Shown one piece after another: positions 1 to 9,942 of a DNA stretch of 64,000 bases (positions are counted from its first letter, which is position 1; each line of letters begins with the position of its first letter). The notes below the pieces were generated by a model. It searched no databases. It was given only the letters and a program-made list of their open reading frames with translations, and was not told where the DNA came from. Origin of the DNA: Scheffersomyces stipitis CBS 6054. Its lineage: Eukaryota; Ascomycota; Pichiomycetes; Serinales; Debaryomycetaceae. The stretch covers positions 372,001-436,000 of the forward strand of contig NC_009047.1 in NCBI RefSeq assembly GCF_000209165.1. The letters run 5' to 3'. The position numbers and the translations under genes are program-made.

Positions 1-2
1 TT

Positions 3-1211
3 GACAAGTGCACTGACTATGTATGGACTCAGATGGGTGCGAACAAGAACAACATCAATCATTCTTTAGCCAATAAAGTTATTTTAGAAGGTGGTGCCAA
101 GTTGGGCTACAAGGTCAAGGAAGTGGAACAGAACAATGGAGCCCACGCTGATCACAGCTGTGGTTTTTGTCACCTCGGTTGTAAATACGGAATCAAACAG
201 AGTTCCCCAGCTTGCTGGTTCAGAGAACCAGCAGACAAGGGCTCATTGTTTATGGACCAAGTTAAAGTGATCAAGGTTCTCCACAATCGTGGAGTAGCCA
301 TCGGAGTCTTGTGTGAAGATATCCTCACTGGAAAGCAGTTCAAAATTACAGGTCCTAAGAAGTACGTAGTGAGTGGTGGTTCATTGTGTACGCCAGTTGT
401 TTTACAGAACTCCGGTTTCAGAAACAAGCATATAGGTGCCAACTTGAAGTTGCACCCTATCTCGATTGTTTTCGGAAACTTTGGCAGAGAAGCCAGAGCT
501 GATCCTCATGAACATCCTATATTGACTTCTGTGTGCACTGAGGTGGACGATTTGGATGGAAAGGCTCACGGTGCTAAGATCGAAACCGTTTTGAATGCTC
601 CATTCTTGGAGTCGGTATTCCTTCCATGGCAGAACAGTGACAAGCTCAGAGAAGACTTGTTGAAGTACCAGAATCTTGCAACCATGTTGCTAATCACAAG
701 AGACAAATCCAGCGGATATGTGAGGGCAGATTCCAACGCTCCTAATTCGTTGATTGTTGACTACACAGTTAACCAATACGACCGTAATGCTTTGCTCCAG
801 GCTTTTGTCACCACTGCAGACATGCTCTATATCCAAGGTGCAAAAGAGATTTTTGGTTCCCAAGCATGGCTTCCTGTGTTCAAGTCAGAAAAACCCAAAC
901 ACGAAAGAGCCATCACCGACCAAGACTTTGTGGATTGGAGAAATGCCGTGTTGAAGATAGGCTTAGATTCATACGGAAACGTGTATGGTTCTGCTCATCA
1001 GATGAGTTCCTGCCGTATGTCTGGAAAGGGCCCTAGATACGGGGCTTGTGACGAGAACGGCCATTTGTTTGAATGTAAAAATGTCTACGTTGCAGATGCC
1101 AGCGCTATGCCTACCGCCAGTGGTGCCAATCCTATGATCACAACCATGGCTATAGCAAGACATGTAGCTCTTGGACTTGTCAAGGACTTGCAACCAGCAG
1201 CAAAGCTTTGA
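3..1211 (+). CDS. FAO1: Long-chain fatty alcohol oxidase, 5'-truncated by the window edge
   Basis: This is the C-terminal part of a GMC-family FAD oxidoreductase that oxidises long-chain fatty alcohols to aldehydes in alkane and fatty acid use. The frame is already open at base 3 and has no start codon before the edge, so the gene begins upstream; the ATG at 33 is internal. About 402 residues are visible out of a family length near 700. The Cys-rich segment HSCGFCHLGCKYG near the start is typical of fatty alcohol oxidases. The C-terminal GMC signature is present: SAHQMSSCRM holds the active-site His and ASGANPM the second catalytic residue. The protein ends in AKL, a classical PTS1 peroxisomal signal, in line with a peroxisomal or microsomal oxidase. 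The family call is firm. The symbol rests on family resemblance, since yeasts of this clade can carry paralogues. Confidence 0.88.
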   Translation, partial: DKCTDYVWTQMGANKNNINHSLANKVILEGGAKLGYKVKEVEQNNGAHADHSCGFCHLGCKYGIKQSSPACWFREPADKGSLFMDQVKVIKVLHNRGVAIGVLCEDILTGKQFKITGPKKYVVSGGSLCTPVVLQNSGFRNKHIGANLKLHPISIVFGNFGREARADPHEHPILTSVCTEVDDLDGKAHGAKIETVLNAPFLESVFLPWQNSDKLREDLLKYQNLATMLLITRDKSSGYVRADSNAPNSLIVDYTVNQYDRNALLQAFVTTADMLYIQGAKEIFGSQAWLPVFKSEKPKHERAITDQDFVDWRNAVLKIGLDSYGNVYGSAHQMSSCRMSGKGPRYGACDENGHLFECKNVYVADASAMPTASGANPMITTMAIARHVALGLVKDLQPAAKL

Positions 1212-1407
1212 TTTATTTATGTAATGATTGAATACTATTGTACACTTGCAATTAGATACACTGTGTACTACTGTATATGATATTAAAGATTTTGTAATTA
1301 TACTATTGTAATGGAAGCTACGTTTTAGTTATGCTATCTATATGAATTTAGCTATGCGGTTGTGTTGCCCCGTATGTAGTGTTCGTCAAGTTATGCTTAT
1401 GGCCCTT

Positions 1408-1869
1408 CTACACATCATAAACTACGCTATTACAACTCAAGAAATACTTCAAGTTCTTTACGTCAGCTGCGTCTTTCTCGCTTATTCCGGCGAATCCAAG
1501 TGGTCCCTTATCACATTCGCTGCAGATCAATAAACGTTCGATATTCAAAGTCACAGGTTCACCAGGATCCAGAGCTAATTCAATTGGGCTGGACAAGTTT
1601 TCCACTGCTCTTGATACTCCAATGTTGTCGAAATCCCAAACGTCGTCGACCTTGTAGAAATCAGAAGTGGACTCAGTACGAGGTTCATCCACCGACGGGA
1701 TTTGGCCAACGGCAACCATTTCTGGAGCCTTGTCTATCGATATCTTTGAAGATACTAAAGCCTTCAGAAGCGGTATTATTCTGGCATTACACTGTTTAAA
1801 AGGACATCTGAGCACGACTCTCTTTTCCAAAGATATCTGGTCCAAGTCAAAGGCTTTGTACGACAGCAT
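1408..1869 (-). CDS. DSS4: Mss4/Dss4-like Rab guanine nucleotide exchange factor/chaperone
   Basis: Dss4 binds nucleotide-free Rab GTPases such as Sec4 and promotes GDP release in exocytosis. The protein of about 153 residues has the two zinc-binding Cys pairs of the family, CPFKQC near the N-terminus and CSECDKGPLGF near the C-terminus. It also has the conserved central block VWDFDNIGVSR, which closely matches the yeast Dss4 segment VWDFDN-VSR. The start is the ATG at 1869; upstream in-frame codons to 1887 use only a GTG. Its length fits the family (about 140-150). The gene converges on the fatty alcohol oxidase gene with a 196 bp gap. Confidence 0.85.
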   Translation of the reverse strand: MLSYKAFDLDQISLEKRVVLRCPFKQCNARIIPLLKALVSSKISIDKAPEMVAVGQIPSVDEPRTESTSDFYKVDDVWDFDNIGVSRAVENLSSPIELALDPGEPVTLNIERLLICSECDKGPLGFAGISEKDAADVKNLKYFLSCNSVVYDV

Positions 1870-2682
1870 TAGAAGGAAAATAGACACAAATATAAAAACG
1901 TTCCAGCAAGTAACCGTAGATTTTTATAATATCAGATCAAAATTCGGAGTCGCACTCTCCATACTGAAAATTAAATATGGGACGTTGTCGATATAGGCGG
2001 ATTTAGATAGAGCGGATTTAGCAAGAATTAGACCACGACAGCATACTACTACAATTAGAAGCCAAAGACGGACAAAACATAGATATCTAAACTAACTGTC
2101 AAGATGGTTGCATTGGTGAGACTCGAGAATAGCCTTTATTGCGCGGAGAACATTTTCGGGCCGGGATCTAGAAATTCGCAACCAGTAAGACCATACATAA
2201 AGTCAATTTGAGAAAATTATTTCAACGCAAAAAATTACGGGCTCAAGCCATCGACAGTTAACACCACTTCCATTGTCTGGTAGTTTCATATTCAAATGTA
2301 AAGCTGCTTGCAGAGGTCAGAAGCTCGGGAACTGGCAATACGTCTGTAAATGGACGAATATTACTTCTGGGACAAAGCTGCACACACTTGCCTATTTGGG
2401 CAGCTTTGTAAATACTCAATCGAAGAGCCCAATATCAGAAATCTATTCCTGATGACAGTCTTTGGGTATAAACTCCCGACGTTTGTCTAGAGAGGGTGTC
2501 AGAACGAGTCATACCAGTTAGATACACCATACTTTTTATAAAACCTATCTGAACCAGTTCAAACTCAAACCTACACGATTCAGCCCTTCTCATCCTCCCC
2601 AAATATTCTTTTGCACCCATTCTGAAAATATCAAAAGAGACCATTTGAGTTTATCAGCAAAAAGGTATTTTATGGAAACAAA
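1870..2682. other. Divergent intergenic region, DSS4 / kelch membrane protein
   Basis: These 813 bp hold the promoters of the two divergent neighbours. I see no ORF with coding character, no tRNA and no clear repeat. A pyrimidine-rich stretch near 2570-2610 lies close to the likely 5' end of the downstream gene. Confidence 0.6.
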
Positions 2683-2686
2683 ATGA
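2672..2686 (+). promoter_or_regulatory. Four-codon uORF overlapping the next start codon
   Basis: An upstream ATG at 2672 begins a four-codon reading frame (M-E-T-K) that stops with the TGA at 2684-2686. The TGA overlaps the ATG at 2683, giving the ATGA arrangement used in termination-reinitiation. The sequence is certain; a function in translation control is inference. Confidence 0.4.
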
Positions 2687-4938
2687 CACCAATTCCCAGC
2701 TGGTGGATGTTATTGCTGGCAATAGCTTTGTTTATAGGCGGCATAACAGCCTCCTCTTCCAATAATAATTGGAATACTCTATATGCCTATGTCGATGGCA
2801 GAATCTATATCCATTTGAAGAATAATGACTTGCTAGCATTGAATTTCTCTATAGCAGGCTTTAGTGGAAGTAGCAATGGACTATCTGTAACAGATATTGA
2901 CTTGACAAACAACCAACAAGTAGAGACTTTGCCTTCTCCTCCGGAGAATGCCACCTTATTCTTGTTCAACGAAGAGTTGTACGGGCTCATCGGAGTCAAG
3001 ACCAACTCAAAATTGGATGTATGTGGAGAAGGAATAATACAGCTTCTCAAGTTTGACTCAACCCAGAAAATGTGGAGCCAAGTACACGCCAACTTGAACT
3101 TCAACAACATCAATGATGCTTCGTACTATCAACATGCTACGGTTTTAACCACACCTACTGACACTGACACAGTCTATCTCTATGGAGGTATCTGTGATTC
3201 TCAACACGGAATTGTTTCCAACAGATTGCTATCTTTCAACATGTCGAGCTATGAATTTGTCAACATCACCACTTCTACCAAACCTGAGGCTTTCTACGGT
3301 GCTGGAAATTTGTTGGCACCAAACCCGCAGACCCAGCTTGTCATTGGTGGACAAAGTAACCAAGGTTGGCTCAACATGTACCAATTAGCTACGTGGGACT
3401 TTTCATCTGGCTGGTCTTTCAAGCAGATCAATAAGGATGGAAACGACCCTACAATGAACTCAAGAACATTCCCTTTGATCTTGCCTATCTTTTCTCAGCT
3501 TTCCAACAATACCATTGAGGCCGTCTCCAACTTCCTTAGCATTCAAGAAGTGCTACTTATTGGTGGAGATTTATTGGGTGAAGAGTCTACCCCTCAGTAC
3601 GCCAAGTTGTCTACCAGCTCCAACGACTGGAGCTGGAACACTACATTCAATGTAACTTGGGATTACTCCGAGATCTTGGGTGCTGCTACTATCTTCAACA
3701 CTTTGGTTATTATCAATTCTACATCTGAGGGCAACAGTAAGAGAGATGGCTCGGGAAGCAGCTACAGCGTCAGTCTCTATGATACCAACACGTTTGCGTC
3801 TGTCACCAGCGTCAAAAGTAACACGGTCAATGCACTTGAGAAGACGCAACAGGCTGCATCCAGCTTCAAGCACTCAGTGCTGAAGAAAGCTATTCTTGGA
3901 ACAGTGATTCCTTTGGTGGTTATTGCAATTGTGGTTGCAGCAGTTATTTTCTACACAAGAAGAAGAAAGAGACAACAACAGCAAGATGAATTGAACGCTC
4001 TTGATTACCAGATTGGAAACTACTTTGACCGCGAATCCATGGTGTCCAACAAAAACTCAACCAGACACAATCTTTTGCCTACCGACTATACTTCCAGCAA
4101 GGTGATGGACTTGAACAACGACTCCAGTTCTACTCTTGAAGACCAAGCTTCCTTCGATTCATGGATTAGAAAGAGACAGGAGTTTGACCAGACACGCTTG
4201 AAAACAAGAAACAGCTATATGGCTTCCAATGAAACGTTGTTCAATAACAATATGAACAGAAGTTCTACTTCAGAGGAGGATTATGTAGTTGTGGATGACG
4301 AAAGCAGAGAAGAAGACGACGAGAAAAACGATATCAGCATGCAACAGATACACAGTAATAACTACAATTACACTTCTTTAAACACTATCCACTCCAACAA
4401 TACTAGCAATGCAAGCAATACCAACCACGCCAACAATGGAACTAATACCACTGCTAGTCATGGTGCTACTATTACAAACAGTAATGGTAGTATAAATTCA
4501 TACACTCTCATGAACCGTTCCGTTTCGCGACTCAAGAAGTCTTTCTCGTTCAACAGTGCTCCAGGCAGCCCCACCAGCGGCGAGTACGGGTTGTTGAAGA
4601 AGAAGAGAAGCACCGGGTTATTGAGAAAAAGCTCAGAGCAGTCGTTTGTTAGTGAAAACTCGCCAGAAATGGCAGTGAAGGAGCGGTCGGATATGATTGC
4701 AGAGGAAACTGACCACGAATCTATAGACGATCAAGATATGGATGTTCAAGTGTTGGTGAGTTCCAAGAGACGGTCGGTTCTCAAAGTCATGAACCCGGAT
4801 ATGGGGGAAACTTCTTTGGATCAAACGCCCGAAGATAACGAAGACGACAATACTGAAATAGATCTAAGCTCCAGATATGACGAGACGGTGGAGATCCGAC
4901 AAAGAGTTCCGTCCGGGGGTAAAACCGAGGACGACTAA
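2683..4938 (+). CDS. Single-pass membrane protein with kelch-like ectodomain
   Basis: This 751-residue protein has an N-terminal signal peptide (about residues 1-23), a Ser/Thr/Asn-rich extracellular region with many N-glycosylation sequons, one transmembrane helix near residues 404-425 (ILGTVIPLVVIAIVVAAVIF) and a basic stop-transfer RRRKR. A cytoplasmic tail of about 320 residues follows. The ectodomain has phrases such as VYLYGGICDS, LVIGGQSNQG and EVLLIGGDLLG, spaced like kelch/galactose-oxidase blades. The tail is rich in Asn, Ser and acid, with basic RxxS-type sites and SPT motifs likely to be phosphorylated. The architecture suggests a plasma membrane or vacuolar sensor or adaptor, but I cannot assign a role. 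CTG codons in the signal peptide would be Ser in a CUG-Ser yeast. Confidence 0.8.
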   Translation: MTPIPSWWMLLLAIALFIGGITASSSNNNWNTLYAYVDGRIYIHLKNNDLLALNFSIAGFSGSSNGLSVTDIDLTNNQQVETLPSPPENATLFLFNEELYGLIGVKTNSKLDVCGEGIIQLLKFDSTQKMWSQVHANLNFNNINDASYYQHATVLTTPTDTDTVYLYGGICDSQHGIVSNRLLSFNMSSYEFVNITTSTKPEAFYGAGNLLAPNPQTQLVIGGQSNQGWLNMYQLATWDFSSGWSFKQINKDGNDPTMNSRTFPLILPIFSQLSNNTIEAVSNFLSIQEVLLIGGDLLGEESTPQYAKLSTSSNDWSWNTTFNVTWDYSEILGAATIFNTLVIINSTSEGNSKRDGSGSSYSVSLYDTNTFASVTSVKSNTVNALEKTQQAASSFKHSVLKKAILGTVIPLVVIAIVVAAVIFYTRRRKRQQQQDELNALDYQIGNYFDRESMVSNKNSTRHNLLPTDYTSSKVMDLNNDSSSTLEDQASFDSWIRKRQEFDQTRLKTRNSYMASNETLFNNNMNRSSTSEEDYVVVDDESREEDDEKNDISMQQIHSNNYNYTSLNTIHSNNTSNASNTNHANNGTNTTASHGATITNSNGSINSYTLMNRSVSRLKKSFSFNSAPGSPTSGEYGLLKKKRSTGLLRKSSEQSFVSENSPEMAVKERSDMIAEETDHESIDDQDMDVQVLVSSKRRSVLKVMNPDMGETSLDQTPEDNEDDNTEIDLSSRYDETVEIRQRVPSGGKTEDD

Positions 4939-6458
4939 TGGTAGAAATGTTACTGTACTATAGGTAGAAATAGATATGTATTATAACAAAGGATTACAAT
5001 ATGAAATGAACACAATTGGATGCTTGAACATCAAAATTTGTGTGCTACAATTCTACATTGGTGGCTCGTCATGTGTGGCTTGACAGCAGATCCTTCGTAT
5101 TTGGATTGACAGCTGAATCTTCTTTGCTGCTTCGCCTTACGCAGTTGCCGAATCTACAATCGCAACCAGAGCTGTTCAAGATTTGAGCAGAACAACTTGT
5201 TGTTTCGTTTCGTAAATCGCTGCGCCGAATCTTATCAGTGGAGAATTAGACAAGGACGAGAAAAAATAAGCCTGCAACGGAGAAAACGGTCGGGTCACGT
5301 GCTTTTATCAAGATTCGGAACCTGCGGACGGAGACAACGGAGGGTCTGATGTATGGCAACTGTAAGGGGCATGGGGAGGCGAAGATGGTGATGCAGTATA
5401 CCGTAGGAGATAAAAGGACGAGAGTAGCAAATTGTCGTGGAAATTGTGGCTCTGCTGCTGGAAGTCGAAGAGTACCACAGCCCGCTAGCGGAGAGAATTG
5501 GTAAGAAGTGAGAAGTGAGAAGTGTGAAACGGTTGAGTTTAGGGACCATTGGAAAGAGAATTGGAAGGAGAAGAATCGCTGCCTTGTAGACGAGACAGCA
5601 TGGGCTACAGATCACGTAGCCGAGACATCCTGGAAACAGAGCTCTTCTGCCCAGATAATAATCAAGACACAATGAGTATAGAACTTTGCGACTGTAGTGA
5701 GGCTGGGCCAACTTTGGTGGTGAATGAAAAGGTGATCATTCTATTCTTAGAAAGCGGACCACAGATAGAGAATGCTAAAATAGGATTAGATACGTAATAC
5801 GAGAAGCACGAGACAATTCAAAATAAACGTAGACCTGGAAACTGTTAGAAAGTCAAGACAAAGAAAACTGGAGGAGGCTATAGTAGCAGTAGTGTGCGCA
5901 AGGCTTCAGTAGACACTGCCTGTACTGAGCCCGCTAGCAACTGGAAGAGAACAATCCAGTGGCTCAGTAGAGGGGGACAAGTAGTCCTGACACCCGCTAC
6001 GGTTGTAGAGCACAACCACGACCGTCAAGGCTATGACCACCGTGTCTGATATAGGTTTTTACTTTAGAGGGACCGCTCGGTCTGATTTGTTGACTTTTCA
6101 CTCTCGTCAGCTTTGCACCTTCCCTCACTATTCTTGCACTGCAGACTCACTTATTTCCTTTTTTCTCGCCAGTTCTACCGCCAGATTACCGCCAGATCCC
6201 GCGCTTCTCCGCTGCGTCCCCAGATTCTCTGCTTGGAAATTTAAAAGTGTCGCTGAAAAAATTTCGAACCACTGCCACATTAGTCGAGTGATTCTCAGCC
6301 GTAGCAGTGAAATAGAATTGGTGATATTCTTCTTCTTCCATTGTCTTGATTCGTTTTCTTTCTTGTTTTGTTAGTTTCGTCGATCAGTCTACTCACACTG
6401 AGTGTTCTTCCTTACGACTTTATTGCCAGAGTCCCGTCTGTGCCCATTTCCTATTAAT
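4939..6458. other. Long upstream region of the MSN-type gene
   Basis: About 1.5 kb separates the kelch gene from the zinc-finger gene. It contains STRE-like AGGGG motifs (near 5364 and 5966), a CACGTG near 5295 and a long pyrimidine-rich leader from about 6090 to 6450. Long promoters and leaders are usual for regulated transcription factors. An open frame on the minus strand at 5295-5711 has no coding character. Confidence 0.55.
6033..6374 (+). promoter_or_regulatory. Possible 113-codon upstream ORF in the MSN-type leader
   Basis: An ATG at 6033 opens a 113-codon frame that stops 84 bp before the likely start of the zinc-finger gene. Its protein is Phe/Ser/Cys-rich and resembles no family I know. 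If the transcript begins upstream of 6033 this frame would repress translation; if it begins in the pyrimidine-rich stretch the frame is irrelevant. It could be chance. Confidence 0.2.
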
Positions 6459-9400
6459 ATGGATAACGATTCAGACATCTACCAGTACCTGTCTGAGCCT
6501 TCACAACGGTACGGCTACCAGGATGGCGAAACGTTTGATTTCCAGACGATCCAGGAGAACCACCATGACGTTAAGGACAGCGAAATAGTCCATTCAGACA
6601 TCGAGGAGAACCTCAATAGAGATCTTGAAAATGGAGGATTATCAAATGGAAAGACACTAAACCACACTTCCAGTAACAACACCATCAATAATAGCATCAA
6701 TAATTACAACAACAATATCAAAAACATCAATAACAACAGTATGAGTCTGCATAACAATACAAACACTATCAATAATACCAATAATTACAACAATAACAAT
6801 GTCAGCAATACTATAAATTCAACAGACTATGAGTCAATCTTTGCTCTCAACTCGTTTGGACTTCCCAGCAATGCCCTCTTTGGCGGAACTGATCCGCTGA
6901 ACATCGTCTATCGTCCCAACAACATGATCAGTAATCTTGAATCACCGGAGAACTTCCCTGGTGTTGATTTTGAGCACGCAGCAGAAAACCAGAATCAGGC
7001 TAATGTTTCGTTTTCGATGCCTGGAGCTTTTCACGATGGTGATAATATGGATCTTGATGAGTCGCCGCCGTTTACAATCGAACTGGAGACCTATTATGAT
7101 CCACATATCGAAAGTACCTCTATCAATCACGAGACTGAGTCATTGTTTAAAGCCAATGGAAATGCCAATACTAACGTGGGAAACACTCTTTTGGCACCTC
7201 AGCAACGAACTCCAACTCAACGGATTGAGTCCTCGTTTTCACCATTTGACAATTCTTCACGAGTTTCATCTTTTCGGGTCGAGAACGGGAATGGTATCAA
7301 CCCAAACGGAGGATTTGTGTTCAACCATGTGACCACCAACGCCGATAACGGCGTTAACCAATCAGGTCCGGTACTAGGATCTGTAGACAATTACTATTCC
7401 AATATCAATGGAAATAGCAACGCCAATAATATTGGCAACACTAATAATAGTAGCGGCAGCAAGAATGGTAATGATAACAGTAACAGTAATGGCAATGGAA
7501 ACGGAAACGGAAACGGAAATTTCAACAACAACAATATCAACAATACCACACCTAATAGTCATAACACGAACAGTGTCTACAATACTAATAATGGAAACTA
7601 CTTGAGCGTTCATTCAAATATCACTGGTAATGCTTTTTCCAATGCCTCGTTGGGACAAAACAGCAACAATAATTTCTACAATGAACTCTCTCCCATCACC
7701 ACCACCACCTCGCTCACACCTTCTATCAGCTCCGTTCATTCTACTCAGCCGTCTTTCTTCTCAGCACACCAATTCCTAACTCGTAATTCGCTTGATCAAG
7801 GTCCTCCTACTCATCTTGTGTCTTCTTCGTTTGACTTATTCAATAAGGGAAGACCTTCAATGGACAGCCAGCAGTCGTCGTCTCGTAGAAACCCCAGCAG
7901 TGGTCGCTACACGAGTTTCACCAACTCGTTGACCAATATGATTCCGTTCATGGGGGACAGAAACCAGCGATCTCCAATTTCTGGACCTCCTTCTCCACAG
8001 TCGCAAAACTCATCTTCTTTCATGTCTCAACCTCCTCCTCAGCAGCCTCGCCATTTGATCCGTAGTATCTTCAAAAGCAACTCTGCTCCTAACAATGTCC
8101 AGGCTGCCAACGACGAGCTCACCAATGCTTTTGTCATTGACGAGTCCAGTGATCCGTTCGTTTCTGGAAGTGGAAACACCGAAGACTTTTTGATGATGAG
8201 CCCCACAAAAGAGGAGCCTGAGCTAGAAGCAATCGATGTTTCTGTTCAGCCAAAGAAAGCAAAGAGGTCCAAGAGAAGTTTGTTCACACGTTTCAAAGGT
8301 CCTTCCGTGAAACAAGAGCCGATAGACGAGAACGAGATGTTGATGATTGATGAGTTTGCTGTGAAAGAGGGCGAGAATTTGGACAATTCCACTTCGACAA
8401 GTGGGCCATTCCAGCCCACTTCCATAAGTCGCACTCCTTCAACAGCCACAGGCAACTTCCTTGATTCTGCGTCTCTGAGTAACACTTCTCATAACCAGCT
8501 GCAACTGCAATTGCTTCCACAGTCGCAAACTCAGCCTCAGAATCCTCAATCTCAGGAGCCAGACTATGCATCGCTCTTCGAAAATGTTGGTAAACGTAAG
8601 ATCGTGAACACCTCTAGTTACAGAAAAAGTAAGACCAAGGTCAAGAACGAAGATGGAACCACGAGCAACAATTCTAATTCCACTGTAGAAAACTCACCCA
8701 TCTTGAACGTCTCCTTGGGAAATAAAAAAATAAAGACGGATTCAGAAATTGGATCGGGAAATAATTCCGGACATACTACTGAGAAATCCTCATTGCACAA
8801 CTTAAGATTGTCCCACCAGCGGTCCAACCAGAGTAGCGGTAACAACATCTCTGTTAAGGAAGAGTACAGTGACCGAGGCAGTGTTGGAGGCATGAGTCTG
8901 AAATCGAACACCTCGAAAGATAATAGACTCCACCCTCAAAGTTCTGAGGAAGTAGACATTTCAGACGATGAATCCACAACATCAACAACTGCTTCATCCA
9001 ACTTTGCTACTGCCTCGAAGAGAATTCTTGGATCCAAGTTGATGAAGAAGAAGACCTCACCTGTAAAAATGCCTGTGGCTACTGTGATTAACAAGGGAGT
9101 GGAGGTAGAAGTTGATTTGAAGTCGCTAGATTTACCTCCCAACACGCAGATCTTCCCCACCAGTATAATAAATTCCAAGAATAGAACCAGGGGTCGTAAG
9201 GAAAACAAAGAAGCAGATATGGTTGATCTGACCAAGATCTACTTGTGTAACTATTGTTCACGTAGATTCAAGCGACAAGAACATCTCAAAAGACACTTCA
9301 GATCGTTGCATACTTTTGAGAAGCCATACGACTGTACGATTTGCAATAAAAAATTTAGCAGATCTGATAACCTTAACCAGCATTTGAAGATCCACAAGCA

Positions 9401-9488
9401 GGAAGAAGAAGCTGCTGCTCTTGAAAAGGAGCTTTTAGAACAGGGTTCTATGGCTAAGACTAAAGTAGAAGACGAGCTAATGGAGTAG
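6459..9488 (+). CDS. Msn2/Msn4-type C2H2 zinc-finger transcription factor
   Basis: This is a nuclear stress-type regulator expected to bind STRE elements (AGGGG). It has 1009 residues from the ATG at 6459; the frame is open for 19 codons upstream but only from a GTG. Two C-terminal C2H2 fingers lie at about residues 927-980: [19 protein letters not shown], then [19 protein letters not shown]. The [17 protein letters not shown] and [17 protein letters not shown] recognition helices are those of Msn2/Msn4/Mnl1. The rest is disordered, with long Asn-rich runs (about residues 80-130 and 310-400) and Ser/Gln-rich parts. Many in-frame CTG codons sit in Ser-rich contexts (residue 11 and others). MSN4 and MNL1 orthologues cannot be separated by eye, so no symbol is given. 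Confidence 0.88.
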   Translation: MDNDSDIYQYLSEPSQRYGYQDGETFDFQTIQENHHDVKDSEIVHSDIEENLNRDLENGGLSNGKTLNHTSSNNTINNSINNYNNNIKNINNNSMSLHNNTNTINNTNNYNNNNVSNTINSTDYESIFALNSFGLPSNALFGGTDPLNIVYRPNNMISNLESPENFPGVDFEHAAENQNQANVSFSMPGAFHDGDNMDLDESPPFTIELETYYDPHIESTSINHETESLFKANGNANTNVGNTLLAPQQRTPTQRIESSFSPFDNSSRVSSFRVENGNGINPNGGFVFNHVTTNADNGVNQSGPVLGSVDNYYSNINGNSNANNIGNTNNSSGSKNGNDNSNSNGNGNGNGNGNFNNNNINNTTPNSHNTNSVYNTNNGNYLSVHSNITGNAFSNASLGQNSNNNFYNELSPITTTTSLTPSISSVHSTQPSFFSAHQFLTRNSLDQGPPTHLVSSSFDLFNKGRPSMDSQQSSSRRNPSSGRYTSFTNSLTNMIPFMGDRNQRSPISGPPSPQSQNSSSFMSQPPPQQPRHLIRSIFKSNSAPNNVQAANDELTNAFVIDESSDPFVSGSGNTEDFLMMSPTKEEPELEAIDVSVQPKKAKRSKRSLFTRFKGPSVKQEPIDENEMLMIDEFAVKEGENLDNSTSTSGPFQPTSISRTPSTATGNFLDSASLSNTSHNQLQLQLLPQSQTQPQNPQSQEPDYASLFENVGKRKIVNTSSYRKSKTKVKNEDGTTSNNSNSTVENSPILNVSLGNKKIKTDSEIGSGNNSGHTTEKSSLHNLRLSHQRSNQSSGNNISVKEEYSDRGSVGGMSLKSNTSKDNRLHPQSSEEVDISDDESTTSTTASSNFATASKRILGSKLMKKKTSPVKMPVATVINKGVEVEVDLKSLDLPPNTQIFPTSIINSKNRTRGRKENKEADMVDLTKIYLCNYCSRRFKRQEHLKRHFRSLHTFEKPYDCTICNKKFSRSDNLNQHLKIHKQEEEAAALEKELLEQGSMAKTKVEDELME

Positions 9489-9942
9489 ATGCTGCGACCG
9501 GTTTCTATTAATGTCTTACAGTCTACATTTGTCAGAAAAATTTTGCATGCATTGTATCTCAGGATAAGGTACGATGTGTTTTATACATACTGCTAAATGT
9601 ACAATAGCTACTGTAAGATAAAGATAAATTAAACATAGAAATCAATAATAAGGCTTACTATAAATAACAAATATTCCATTTAACAAATTTGATTTGTAGA
9701 ATGTGGCCATATAGTAAAATGGTAGATATAACGAGACGAATGAATTGAAGCAATGGACACTTCCAAGTGCAGAGGTAACGGCTGATAACACGACTAGATG
9801 TTATGGTGGTATTATTTTTGTGAAAAGTGTCAGTAAAAATGGTTGTGAATTAAATAGAATGGTAATAATGCAAAAATAGAAAATATTGGAAATTAACGTG
9901 GACCATAGTAATATGAACCGAATTGAAACGATTTCATAAGTG
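9489..9942. other. Convergent intergenic region between two zinc-finger genes
   Basis: These 454 bp are AT-rich and lie between the 3' ends of the two convergent transcription factor genes. They hold TATATA- and TACATA-like signals typical of yeast 3' ends. I see no gene here. Confidence 0.6.
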
